From Isoetes taiwanensis (lineage: Eukaryota; Streptophyta; Lycopodiopsida; Isoetales; Isoetaceae), in contig JAJEKV010000022.1 of NCBI GenBank assembly GCA_021234155.1, positions 8,341,961 to 8,405,960 of the forward strand: a DNA stretch of 64,000 nucleotides, in the 5' to 3' direction. The first letter of the stretch is position 1. Every line of letters starts with the position of its first letter. Of this stretch, positions 1 to 10,295 are shown one piece after another. The notes beneath the pieces are model-generated. The model ran no database searches, was not told the origin of the DNA, and saw nothing but the letters and a program-made list of their open reading frames with translations. Both the position numbers and the translations under genes were made by a program.

Positions 1-1750
1 AGAATATGTACCCCTTATCTTTGACTAACCCTAATCGATGGATCTAACCCTAATGCTCATATGACAAGCGCACTTGGGCAAGACTAAATGATCCGTAGAA
101 TTAACCGGAGATGACTCTTCCGAAACCGCCGCTGACTACGGATGTATGCAATCATATTTGGTTGCCTTCCGAGCTCGAAAAGCTACAGGTGCAATCGATA
201 ATGCAATTTTTATTTCATTTTTAAGTGGAGTAATTCGATTATTTCTAGTATATTTCTTGTAGATATCTCGTAGTTTCACTTTATCCGACGCTCTTGTAAT
301 TTCGCTTTGCTGCATGGGATTAAGGGCTTAAAATCTCCTTAATTGGTTTTAGCAAATAGACAAGATAAATAGACTTAGTTTCCCAATTCGGAAAGCTTGA
401 GCATGAGTAAGTGTGGCCGACTGCAGGGCTACCGTAATAAGGGGCAAACTAGGCCCAAACTTATTGAATTTCCTCTCGAGGAGACATGGGATAGAGCACA
501 AAGAAATTGTACAACCGAGTAAAAGCACAGCTTAATTGATCTGTAAGGGCATAAAGATGGATTAGATCCAAATAGGGGCCAAAGGTGACATGGGTATCTT
601 GAAGTTTGTTCCAAGCCCGAATCCTTGTGGGAATGTTCCAAAGTAGCGGGTAAACTTCTCGGCAAGAATGTGGTCATCAGGGTGATTCTAATGTGAGATT
701 GTAGCGCACTGACAATGAAGAGGACTCTAGCAATGAAATTCAACCAAATCAGTTTGCTCAGATATTTATACTTAGATGGTCTGAATTTTCATAAGAGACT
801 ATTATCGCAGCCTTATATCCTGGTTACAATGGTACAAAGAATTTTGATCTGCTCATAAATTATTTAAATGCAAGATGTATGATAGCTTTGGGTTGACTTT
901 AAATTACATTATTAATTTTCGCGATGTAAATTCTGTGGGTAAGGGCGAATGCCAAGAGAGTTCATAGCTTACCCGCTAGCATTAGTATTTTTACCCTCTT
1001 TAGGCTAATATGCTATTTGTCTGCAGTAACCGACCTCTTTTCCTCGCATTGTTATTATGATGTTTGAAGATGGTAACTGGCTTATGAACGATTTTTACTT
1101 GCTTATGAACCATTTATGTGTGAGTTTTTATGTAATACACTATTTGAATGGTAAGATATTACTTTAAACTGCTCTGTGGTTATTCTATTTGATGGATACA
1201 TTTTGCTACATCAAGTATGAAACTTGACTATTTTAAAGATTTTCTTTGCAATAAATATCCGTCTATTTTTCCTATAATTATGTGGTCTAAATCTGTGTAG
1301 GTTTGTTCTTATAATGGTCTTAATACTTGATTGTGGAATTGTGCTATAATTGGATCTGTTTGAATATTTTTTATGTTATTTTGCTACACATGGTAGATTG
1401 AATAATATGGATTGATATGAGTTAACTAATTGATGTGGCTTTAGTAGCTGGCTGATTGTTTGCAGTTAATTGTTTGAGCATCATTTTGGCAATTTTAAAT
1501 GCTTGGGATTAATCTAATATTATTGGTGACTTGGACATAGTTAATATGGTTAATCCTTTATGATTTTTCGATCCATGACCTCTATGGTTTCCCTTTTTAG
1601 GGTTCAATAAATTCTGGTTTCCTATTTAGTTAGTATAGGACTCCTTGGATGTCTGGTTAATGCATGAGGTCTTGGCTAGGCCAATTTATATATCTCCCCA
1701 TTTTGAATCACTGGTTTTACTGGTGTGAACCATAGAGGTCATTGGGACTA
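1..1750. other. No gene recognised, AT-rich intergenic sequence
   Basis: I see no coding region that I can support here. Open frames are short and have no recognisable protein character. The sequence is AT-rich, with intron-like or intergenic composition, and may include intron of the broken gene that follows. Confidence 0.5.
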
Positions 1751-1831
1751 GTGCTTTAAGTTTGTTCTCTTATACTTTCACTTATACCTTCTCTTATAAT
1801 TTCTTTTATACTGATTTTTATGCTTTATTTA

Positions 1832-3369
1832 GGAAGCTGTTGCTCAAAATAATGATGCTGGTCTCTTCAACCATGCTGTTAACATTCAACAAACTGGTCT
1901 CCAAAATTCCAATACTGGTAGACCTAATTGGCTTCCTGAATTATCAAGGCTGGGATATTCTGCAGCAGGTATTTTGGCACCCAACAAAGCTGTCCAAGCT
2001 GTCATGGCTTGCATCAAATTACAATAGGTACATAACTTAATTATCTGCAAAGAATGCACACTAGGTGATGGAGATATGTCAGTGGTTTTGTTCCTTGGAT
2101 TCAACAACATGCTTGGATTAGTTTCAAGTTTTAAAGATGCTGATTATGGTAGATGTCATGACTTGATTGTGGATACTTACAAGAAGCTTCCAAGTGCTCA
2201 CATGGATGCGGATAGCAAGGACTTGCAAGATTTACTTGCTTTTATTAAAGGCTTAATCACACTGAAAAAAACAATTCACTCAAGTATACTTACACCCAAA
2301 CAACAAAGTGGATACTAGCATGGAAAAAACCGATGAGCCCTACTGCTTCCTTGGACAATTGTCCGCTTGATATTGATGATGCGATTGTACGGATCAATTC
2401 CATCGGGCCTAGCATAGGTAATGTTGTTCCTTCTTCGTGAGGATAAAATTATGGAGGAAATCAAACCCTACAACTTAAGGAGTTGAACTTGTTCAATTGT
2501 GGCAACTTTCCTATTATGTCTAGTAGGAATATTGAGATCCATGGGGATCAATTTCAGCGATGTCGTGGGCTAGCAAGAACTTGGGAATTACAGCTCCAAT
2601 TAGTAAAGAATCGCTTATCATGCTAGCACGCTTAAGTCCCGAAGTTAATAAGGCGAGAGGGATTCCATTTCGTTTTAAAAACATATCAGAAAATAAATGT
2701 TAAGCTACCTTCAAAGATTTCACTTCTTGAAAAGAAATGCCAAATTGAAATGAACTGTACATTGGACGTAAGGGCCATATGGCCAAAACCAATGAGCCAA
2801 GGATTGATTTTACCGGGGTTTATTTGGAGAACATACCATTTTACGTATGCAACCGTGATCGGGTGGCAGATGAGAAATGTCCCGATAATATCATTTGGTT
2901 TGACCATATGGTCTCGGTTCATGTTTAATAATTTGGACAAAATATGGCCCGAACAGAGAATTCGATGAGATTTGCATTTATGGCCAGATGGTTGGCCTCA
3001 GATCCGATAAGGAAAGTTGTCATTTCATATATTGGGTATCTTAAGTTACGGGATCTCATGTTCAGAATGACTCACAGATTGGCTGAAAATGAAAATGCTA
3101 ATTTCAAACAGGAGTTTGGTAATTCTAAGGCTGTTGACATCATTGAAAAGACTATCAAATCCAGGAAATTCTTGATGGACCATCTTCATGATAATAGCAG
3201 CTTCGGTTATACCCCTGCTAAAAAGAGAAACCAAAATAATAATACTGCTGTTACAGGCATACTTAGGCCACCAAAATTGGTGAAAATGGCTACTAATATG
3301 ACAGGGATTGAGAATATCAACATACCTGATGCATCTGTTGGAGCACGCAGTAATAGTATCTCTTTTTGA
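1832..3369 (+). pseudogene. Broken coding region of unknown family
   Basis: Several plus-strand frames give protein-like sequence that can be followed only by changing frame. The blocks are about 1832-1990 (after a TTTAG acceptor-like site), 2055-2318, 2330-2440, 2610-2690, 2703-2965 and 2965-3369. Each looks like real protein rather than random translation, for example IWPKPMSQGLILPGF near 2780 and FAFMARWLASDPIRK near 2975. Frame changes lie near 2320, 2695 and 2965. The last block ends in a lysine/arginine/asparagine-rich tail before a stop at 3367-3369. Total length would be roughly 450-500 residues. I do not recognise the family. It is probably a dead gene or a relic of a mobile or viral element. 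Confidence 0.45.
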
Positions 3370-3433
3370 GAACTCAGGTATAACATGCATAGCTTATCTG
3401 ATAGGCTAAAAGTTTTTTTCTGATGAAACATGC

Positions 3434-3473
3434 TTTGCATGTTAACTCTGACCTCAAGGACGTGCTAATTTTC

Positions 3474-3503
<30 letters not shown>
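3434..3503. repeat. Dispersed repeat end joined to (TA)n tract
   Basis: The segment from GCATGTTAACTCTGACC through ACGTGCTAATTTTCTTG is followed by about 13 TA units (3477-3503). The same roughly 43 bp occur at 30774-30814, again followed directly by (TA)n. This marks a dispersed repeat whose boundary is tied to a TA microsatellite. Confidence 0.75.
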
Positions 3504-3504
<1 letters not shown>

Positions 3505-3536
3505 TATTATCACTCATATATATACAATTATATGAG

Positions 3537-3592
3537 CTCTACCAACATGTTGGTAGAGATTGATCTCGGCCGTCCATCTATGAGATGGACGG
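3537..3592. repeat. Perfect 22-bp palindrome followed by a 10-bp hairpin
   Basis: Positions 3537-3558 (CTCTACCAACA and its complement) form an exact self-complementary palindrome. Just downstream, CCGTCCATCT at 3570-3579 and AGATGGACGG at 3583-3592 form a 10-bp stem with a 3-base loop. The second hairpin recurs at 20841-20863 and, damaged, near 60210. It therefore belongs to a dispersed repeat family carrying 'ccgtccatc' and 'gacacctc' phrases, also related to about 53560-53700. Confidence 0.8.
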
Positions 3593-3599
3593 TCGAGAT

Positions 3600-5765
3600 G
3601 GTGACACCTCGTAACTCCCCAAGTAGCCCCCTTGTTGGTAGACATTGAGGTGTCACTGTCGTGGCCGTTGAATGTGCAAGATCTAAGGTCTAGATGTTGT
3701 CACACTAATTTTAGGGCTTTTTATGTGGGCCGTTGGATTTGTTGAATTGTGTGGGTTGCTTGAGGTGTCGTTACTTGGGTGAGGTAAAATCTTAGGAGTT
3801 TAGGCTAGGGGGGTTTAGGATATGCGAAGGTTTCTTTAAAGTCAACTTTTTAATGGTTGTTTTTAATGGTTGTTGATAAGGGAATTAAATATTGGATGTT
3901 TATGCTTGATAAGTGGATTAAATGATGTAAGTTGGAATCTTTCGAATCGTCGACGAGGGTTGTTGTCCACGTTTGCACGGGAATAGGGTCAATTTGGGAA
4001 GTCGGAAAAGGGTCGCAGGAGTCGAAGGGGAATGAAGATCAGATTTTTATGAGGGGCGGCTATGGCGATTAGTTTCGAACACGTGGAGATGAGGTTGGAG
4101 GCTATTTTAGAAGAGCGAGTTTGTGTGGAGGTTAGTATGATGAACTTGAGCTTGGGCGGTGTCCGCTCTGTGGTTTTTGGCTATTTCGTGATAGGCATTG
4201 AGAGAGTTAGGTATTTGGCTTCCGGAGGTGAGAATGACCGAGGATTGAATAGGGAATGTATGCTTGTTGGTCTAAGATAATTTGGCTGTGCACGTCGATG
4301 CATTCGTGATATCTATTGAGCTATTGGAGAATATTTGATTGGAAGAAATATCCAGTTCCCATTTTCATTCAGCACTAGAACAATCTAGAATGCAGGCTTG
4401 TGGATTCATAATGTAATATTTTAGATGTGTAGCATGCAAGTGGATTGTACTGATTCTTGATAATGAAAATGAATGAATTACAGTAATAAATTTGTTGAGG
4501 CTTTCCCCCTCAAAGGAATAGTTGGAGTTGAGGAATAAGTTCGAGAAAGTAAAGAAGAGATTTTGAAACACTACGCACCATCTTATGTAGGATTTTAAGG
4601 GAAGCTAGCACAAGGAAATCGTAGTTCTACACAAGAAAAATCTTTAAACAAAAATATAGTTTGTAGTATTCTTGAATTTTAGACCTAAATGGTACAATTT
4701 ATATTATGCATGGCATGTAAGTCTCAAATTAAATGTCCAAATATTAATGGTTCAAATTGTTGATTAGTTAGATGGAGTCTTGGATGAAAGGCAGGGCCCA
4801 CATTTGGGAATGGATTCAAAAGCCATTGCAACAAATGTGTTCGACATGTTAGTGTTTTGGCCAGTTTTGAGTTGAGAGGCATTGTCTTTTTGATCTTGAA
4901 AGCATCCGATAATGTTACTAAAACTAAGAGCGGCAGGAGGCGCAAAGGAAAAAAAGCGTCTGGCCAGCCTTGGTTTGCCATGTCCGTGACAAGGACGCTC
5001 AAAATTGAAGCTTTGATTTCTTTTCTAGTTCTGAGGTGGATGCCAAGTTTGGTTTTTGGGCTTCCATTTACAAAAAGGGTGGTTAAATAAGTTAACAAAG
5101 AAGGCGAAAGTCGTTTACCTTTTGGCTAATTCCATGCAGAAAACTCATGCTTCAAGTGAGTGATGCAAAAAAGATGAATTGACCACTGTAGCCTAACGTG
5201 TTTCCCAAGCTTGAATTCTATTGGGTGGTTAAATTGCAGATGCCATTCCAATTTGTTTGAACGGAGTGGACAAAAGCAGCCTTAGGTTGAGCTTTTGGGT
5301 TAGAATTCTTTGGGTTAGAATACAGCAAGTAGCTTTGTTGATATGGTTGAAATTATGTTAGATTATTGGTCTGGCAGAAAAAAAAGGCTGGATATAGTCC
5401 ACGGCCTGTTCCTTGAATGAATGTTGTGGGTGTTAAATTTGTATTATTGGAGTAAGAATCTCAGGTTCAGCTGACTTGGTATAGTTTGATTACAGCTTCC
5501 GTTGAGGTGCTTATTGTTTGAGTTTGGAAGTTATTATGGGTAGTTCGGATGAGGCAGATGTTCAGTTGAACTGCAATGAGAGGTTTGTTTGTATCTGGAT
5601 TCACGTTATTGTAAAGGTGTGTGTTTTTTGTGTTATGGTGTGTGGTAATTTATTTGATCTTACTTTGTTCTTTCGTGTGTTTTTGCATTCATTGGGGATG
5701 GTTGTGTAGGGTATAGTGAGATATTGATAATATCAGTCAGGGAGTAGTAGGCGTAGTTTGCTGGG
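3600..5765. other. Region upstream of the Helitron gene, no gene recognised
   Basis: Short open frames (for example 4062-4280 and 4857-5090) have no recognisable similarity or domain. The promoter and 5' end of the Helitron that encodes the downstream Rep-helicase should lie in or before this stretch. I could not find a convincing TC-initiated Helitron 5' terminus. Confidence 0.4.
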
Positions 5766-8700
5766 ATGCCGAGGCGAATAGAGGTAGACGCAACGCAGAA
5801 TTATTCCGCTGAGGAGTTGAGGAGGTTGAGGCGGAATGAATATCAGCGTAGGTGGAGGACTGGTCTTTCTGAGGAGCGTAGGGATGCCATGAGGCAAGCT
5901 GCAAGGGAATATCAGCGTGGAGTTAGGCAGCGTCTAAATGGGCCCCACAATCGGACTAGCAATAGAACTCAGAGTGAATTAGAAGGGGGCGTTGGTAGGG
6001 AAGATGGCCAAGTAGGGGCTGGTGTTCGTATGGAGGTTGAAACTGATGTTCATGCAGGAGATAGGATAGAGGTGACGGGAGCTGCAGAGGATTGGCGTCG
6101 ACAGGTAGAGGTAGACGCAACGCAGAATTATTCTGCTGAGGAGTTGAGGAGGTTGAACCAGAATGAATATCAGCGCAGGTGGAGGGCTGGTCTTTCTGAG
6201 GAGCGTAGGGCTGCCATGAGGCAAGCTGCAAGGGAATATCAGCGTGAAGTTAGGCAGCGTCTAAATGGGCCCCACGATCGGACTAGCAATAGAACTCAGA
6301 GTGAATTACAAAGGGGTGTTGGTAGGGAAGATGGCCAGGTAGGGACTGGTATTCGTATGGAGGTTGAAAATGATGTTGATGCAGGAGATAGGATAGAGGT
6401 GACGGCAGCTGCAGAGCATTGGCGTCGACAGGTGTCAAGAATGGAAAATTTTGTAAGTGGTAGTCGGAGGGAACTGCTATGGAACAAGGTCTGTAGATTT
6501 TGCCATACAGTTTTGTTGGAATGTGAGACGGAGTTGTTTTGTTGCAAGAATGGTGAGCGGATTCTCCCAAGGTTACCTGAGCTGCCTGCTGTTCTTGAAC
6601 GTCTTTTTGAGGAGAGCGGTTTAAGTAAGAATAGTCGGAAATTAAATCGTCTTTTTTGTTTCACTGCCTTGTGTGTGGAAGGAGAGTTTGTCCATTTGGA
6701 GTATCCATCATCTGTTGCTATGATGGGACGAACCTATCATCGGGTGATGCCAGTCGCATGGCCAAACCAGCCATTGCATTGGTATGTATATGATGAAAGC
6801 GAAAGGATTAGAGCTGCTAGTGCACAGTTGCTTCCAGCGCGATGGGTTATGCAAGTGGGTGGTGTGTTGCAGGATATAAATCCATATTGCAGACTTATAA
6901 GGCAGATGAGAGAAATGCGAGCTGAGACTGCTTTGCTGAGGTTGAATGGTGCAGTTGTGGAAGATGAGATTGGTGCTATCATACATGCAAACAACAGTGT
7001 AACACTTAACCCAAGGGTGAGTGTGTTTTGGCTTCATAATGAAGAACGACAGGTTTATATGAGCATATTGGATCGACAGTATGAACCTTTGCAGTATCCA
7101 TTGCTTTTCCCACATGGCACGCCAGGTTGGTTCCCATTCAATGAGCATCACTTTTCGCAAATCGAGTGGTATAGATCGCGGCTATTACATGAGAGTAGGT
7201 TCCTATTACTAGGACGACTTACTTGTGAATATTTGGTTGATATGTATTCTCGATATGAGGAGGAGAAGTTGAATTTCCTAGCAACTAATGGGTACAGGAG
7301 AAGTAATACGGATATAAGTGATGACTTTGCTGATGATGATGGATCTGATCAATCACGTGTTATGTTGCCGTCATCGTTCCTTGGTTCAAAGTTGTGGTGT
7401 TCAGTTCAGATGGCTGATGCGCTGGCACTTGCAAGAGCGAAAGGGCGTCCTACTCTATTCATAACAATGACTACGAATCCGCAGTGGTCTGAAATAGAGG
7501 CAATGCTAAGGCCGGGGCAGAATGCGACTGAGATTCCAACTGTGGTGGTGCGTGTTTTCCATGCTCATTTGCAACATTTAAAGAAGTTGTTGCGGTCGTA
7601 TTTTGGACCACTTGCATACATAATGCATGTAGTTGAATTTCAGAAAAGGGGACTGCCACATGTACATATGATTGTGAGAACTGAGCGTGAGATACCGATG
7701 CGGATGATAGACAGTATAATCTCAGCTGAGATGCCTGACAATGAGGAGCTTGCATCTTTGGTGCGAAAATACATGATCCACCGGCACTCTACACGTTGCC
7801 AGGTAAATGGTAGCTGCACCTGGAAGTATCCACGGCCTATGAGTCAGGCGACCTATGTGGATTCAAGAGGATATGTTCAATATCGAAGACGTAGTGAGGA
7901 GGATGTGTATGTTGTTTCGTATTCGCCTTTCCTTTTGAAAGAGCTTAATTGTCACATTAATGTGGATATAGCGGCTACTGTTCAGGTGTTTATGTATTTG
8001 TATACATACATCTATAAGGGTTATGATAGGGTACAATACAGAATTGAGGGTCAATCAGAAAATCGACCGGAGATGGAAGATTATGTGGCAGCGAGATATA
8101 TATCGTCAATGGAGGCAGCGTGGCGCTTGTTTTGCTATCATGTATCGGAAAAATCTCCGGGTGTAAAATGTCTTCCAGTTCATTTACAAAATAGAAGACG
8201 TGTGCGATATGGGAGAGAAAATACTGCGTCATTGCTTGAGCGGTATTTCCTGCGACCATGTGTGGCAGAGTTCTCAAAACTCACGTACATAGATTACTAT
8301 GAACAATATGTGTTTTTACCAATGCATCGAAGAACTTGTGTTGCTGGTGAATATTTAGAGGTTGAGCAGCAAGGTGTCACTAGATGTGTTGTGCGCAAAC
8401 GGATGAAGAGGGAGTTAGTTTGTAGAATAAGGCTAGTGATGCCTCGTCAAGGTGAACTCTTTTATTTGCGTCAGTTGCTATTGCATACGTCACCAAGAAG
8501 CTGGGAGGAGTTAAAGGTATACAATGGACATAGTTATGAGACATATCAAGAAACTGTTCATGCTATGGGTTTGTTAGAAAATACAACAGAGCCGATATTG
8601 ACCATGCAAGAAGCTGTTTCATCTCTTAGGACACCGGCGCAGCTGCGTTTTCTATTTGTGCTTTTAATTCTTGATGGAGCTCCGGCTATGGATCTATGGA

Positions 8701-10295
8701 ATCAGTTTTCTGGAGAATTGACAGTTGATTTTGCTATGAACTCAACGGAGATTGTTGCAACACAGCAAGCACTGATGTGTGTGGAGAATGTGCTGGTCCA
8801 ACATGGAACGACAGTGACTGCATTTGGATTGCCTGCGATCACTATTCGTTGTGATTTGGTGCTAGAAGAACTACGAAAATATCGTGAGCATGCCAAGTAT
8901 TTGCAGGAGGCGCATGAGATGCGTGGCAAGATGAATAGTGATCAGGCTTATTTGTATGACCGCATTGCAGCAATGACAGAAAATCCTGGAATAAGGGTTC
9001 CAATGTTTATTTATGGAAAAGGAGGAACTGGCAAAACTTTCCTGCTGAATGCAATCTGTTTGCTGATCAGAGGTCGTCAACGAATTGTGTTGATTTGTGC
9101 AACGACAGCTTTAGCAAGTCGATTGTATGTTGGTGGGAAAACTGCCCACTCATTGTTTCAGATCCCAGTAAATGAGGACAATGTTGCTATCCATTCAATG
9201 ATTAATGTAACCTCCAGCAAGGCAGCATTGCTTAAAGAGGCCGACGTAATCATTTGGGATGAATTTGCTATGGCAAATAAAGCTGTGATAGAATCTGTAG
9301 ATGTCCTCTTACGAGAAATCTGTAATAATGATTATCCCTTTGGGGGGAAGTGCTTTATAGCAGCCGGGGATTTTAGGCAGATTGCGCCTATTGTGCAGGG
9401 ATCTGGAAGACAAGCAACGATAAGTGCATCTATTAAGTCCTCATCAACGTGGAGATCATTTGTTGTTCACAAGTTGGACCAACCAATTAGAAATGCTGGT
9501 GACCGTGAACTCGTAGAGTGTGTAACGTCGATAGGTGAGAATTGGGAAAGTGATGTTGTGACCCTTAAACTATTCCGAACTACAAATTCGGTAGATGAGG
9601 CCAAGGATTTCTTGTTCCCTGCCAGTGTATTGGCATTCCCAGCAATGTGTGAGAAACGGGCATTTCTGTCTCCCCTAAATGTATACGTTGATGAGTTCAA
9701 CAAATCGATCCTTGATCGTTTGGCTGGAGCGGGGAAAAGATACTTTAGTTATGATTCTATTAGGGAAAATGACCAGGTTATACATACCGCAGGATCAGCT
9801 GAGAATGATTTCCTACATAATTATGAACATCCAACTTTACCGCGTCATGTGGTTGAACTGAAGGAAGGAGCTATATGCCACATTATGCGATTGTTAGATG
9901 CAGAAAAGGGACTTGTGAGAAATGCAAGGGTTGTTATTCATTCTATGCATGAGAGATATGTGACTGTTCGATTGGTTGGAGTAGATGGCAGTCTTGATGA
10001 ACACATACATCCTATATCTCGTGCAGATTTCTATCACCAGCCAAAAAATTCATCGTTCACTATCTATCGGCGTCAATTACCATTGAGGCTTGCATATTCA
10101 ACGACGTTCCACAGTTGTCTTGGATTGACGTTAGATAAGATTGTTTTAGACTTGCGAACTGATGTGTTTGCACATGGTCAACTGTACACAGCGTTAACAA
10201 GGATTCGTCATAGAGATGATGTACTGATACTCCATAATGGCATGACGTCGTCTGTGACAACTAGGAATGTAGTATACAGAGAGCTTCTAGAGTGA
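5766..10295 (+). CDS. Helitron Rep-helicase (RepHel), intact
   Basis: This protein of 1,509 residues is a rolling-circle transposase: an HUH endonuclease nicks and joins single DNA strands, and a Pif1-family helicase unwinds them.
N-terminus: residues about 6-223 are two 109-residue tandem copies of a basic Arg/Glu-rich unit (YQRRWR..LSEERR), resembling STPR-type DNA-binding repeats. A zinc-finger-like cluster follows, with C243, C246, C259 and C260.
Rep part: YPLLFPHG near residue 440 starts the Helitron-like N domain. FITMTTNPQW begins near 565. The HUH motif is H632-V-H634 in GLPHVH. The Tyr motif YLYTYIYKG places Y744 and Y748 as the likely catalytic pair.
Helicase part: Walker A GKGGTGKT at 1084-1091, Walker B WDE with D1165 and E1166, AAGDFRQI near 1200, and motif VI YTALTR at 1474-1479.
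There is no stop or frameshift. Oddity: the lysine usual between the two tyrosines is T747. The stop overlaps the next gene's ATG. Confidence 0.95.
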   Translation: MPRRIEVDATQNYSAEELRRLRRNEYQRRWRTGLSEERRDAMRQAAREYQRGVRQRLNGPHNRTSNRTQSELEGGVGREDGQVGAGVRMEVETDVHAGDRIEVTGAAEDWRRQVEVDATQNYSAEELRRLNQNEYQRRWRAGLSEERRAAMRQAAREYQREVRQRLNGPHDRTSNRTQSELQRGVGREDGQVGTGIRMEVENDVDAGDRIEVTAAAEHWRRQVSRMENFVSGSRRELLWNKVCRFCHTVLLECETELFCCKNGERILPRLPELPAVLERLFEESGLSKNSRKLNRLFCFTALCVEGEFVHLEYPSSVAMMGRTYHRVMPVAWPNQPLHWYVYDESERIRAASAQLLPARWVMQVGGVLQDINPYCRLIRQMREMRAETALLRLNGAVVEDEIGAIIHANNSVTLNPRVSVFWLHNEERQVYMSILDRQYEPLQYPLLFPHGTPGWFPFNEHHFSQIEWYRSRLLHESRFLLLGRLTCEYLVDMYSRYEEEKLNFLATNGYRRSNTDISDDFADDDGSDQSRVMLPSSFLGSKLWCSVQMADALALARAKGRPTLFITMTTNPQWSEIEAMLRPGQNATEIPTVVVRVFHAHLQHLKKLLRSYFGPLAYIMHVVEFQKRGLPHVHMIVRTEREIPMRMIDSIISAEMPDNEELASLVRKYMIHRHSTRCQVNGSCTWKYPRPMSQATYVDSRGYVQYRRRSEEDVYVVSYSPFLLKELNCHINVDIAATVQVFMYLYTYIYKGYDRVQYRIEGQSENRPEMEDYVAARYISSMEAAWRLFCYHVSEKSPGVKCLPVHLQNRRRVRYGRENTASLLERYFLRPCVAEFSKLTYIDYYEQYVFLPMHRRTCVAGEYLEVEQQGVTRCVVRKRMKRELVCRIRLVMPRQGELFYLRQLLLHTSPRSWEELKVYNGHSYETYQETVHAMGLLENTTEPILTMQEAVSSLRTPAQLRFLFVLLILDGAPAMDLWNQFSGELTVDFAMNSTEIVATQQALMCVENVLVQHGTTVTAFGLPAITIRCDLVLEELRKYREHAKYLQEAHEMRGKMNSDQAYLYDRIAAMTENPGIRVPMFIYGKGGTGKTFLLNAICLLIRGRQRIVLICATTALASRLYVGGKTAHSLFQIPVNEDNVAIHSMINVTSSKAALLKEADVIIWDEFAMANKAVIESVDVLLREICNNDYPFGGKCFIAAGDFRQIAPIVQGSGRQATISASIKSSSTWRSFVVHKLDQPIRNAGDRELVECVTSIGENWESDVVTLKLFRTTNSVDEAKDFLFPASVLAFPAMCEKRAFLSPLNVYVDEFNKSILDRLAGAGKRYFSYDSIRENDQVIHTAGSAENDFLHNYEHPTLPRHVVELKEGAICHIMRLLDAEKGLVRNARVVIHSMHERYVTVRLVGVDGSLDEHIHPISRADFYHQPKNSSFTIYRRQLPLRLAYSTTFHSCLGLTLDKIVLDLRTDVFAHGQLYTALTRIRHRDDVLILHNGMTSSVTTRNVVYRELLE
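5781..6434 (+). repeat. In-frame 327-bp tandem duplication in RepHel
   Basis: Two nearly identical 327-bp units start at 5781 and 6108 (each GAGGTAGACGCAACGCAG). Each encodes 109 residues of a basic, glutamate- and arginine-rich segment. Only a few substitutions separate them, so the duplication is recent relative to the rest of the element. It preserves the reading frame. Confidence 0.93.

Noticed and set aside
1-60. CCCTAA-like words suggesting telomere repeat
   Set aside because: Only two dispersed copies of aaccctaa, no tandem run.
429-743. Minus-strand open frame of 104 codons
   Set aside because: No recognisable domain and no supporting context; likely chance.
1832-3369. Reading the broken coding region as an integrated negative-strand RNA virus nucleoprotein
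   Set aside because: Size is compatible, but I could see no diagnostic motif, so I left the family open.
5956-8277. Many antisense frames across RepHel
   Set aside because: They are shadows of the strongly coding plus-strand frame.
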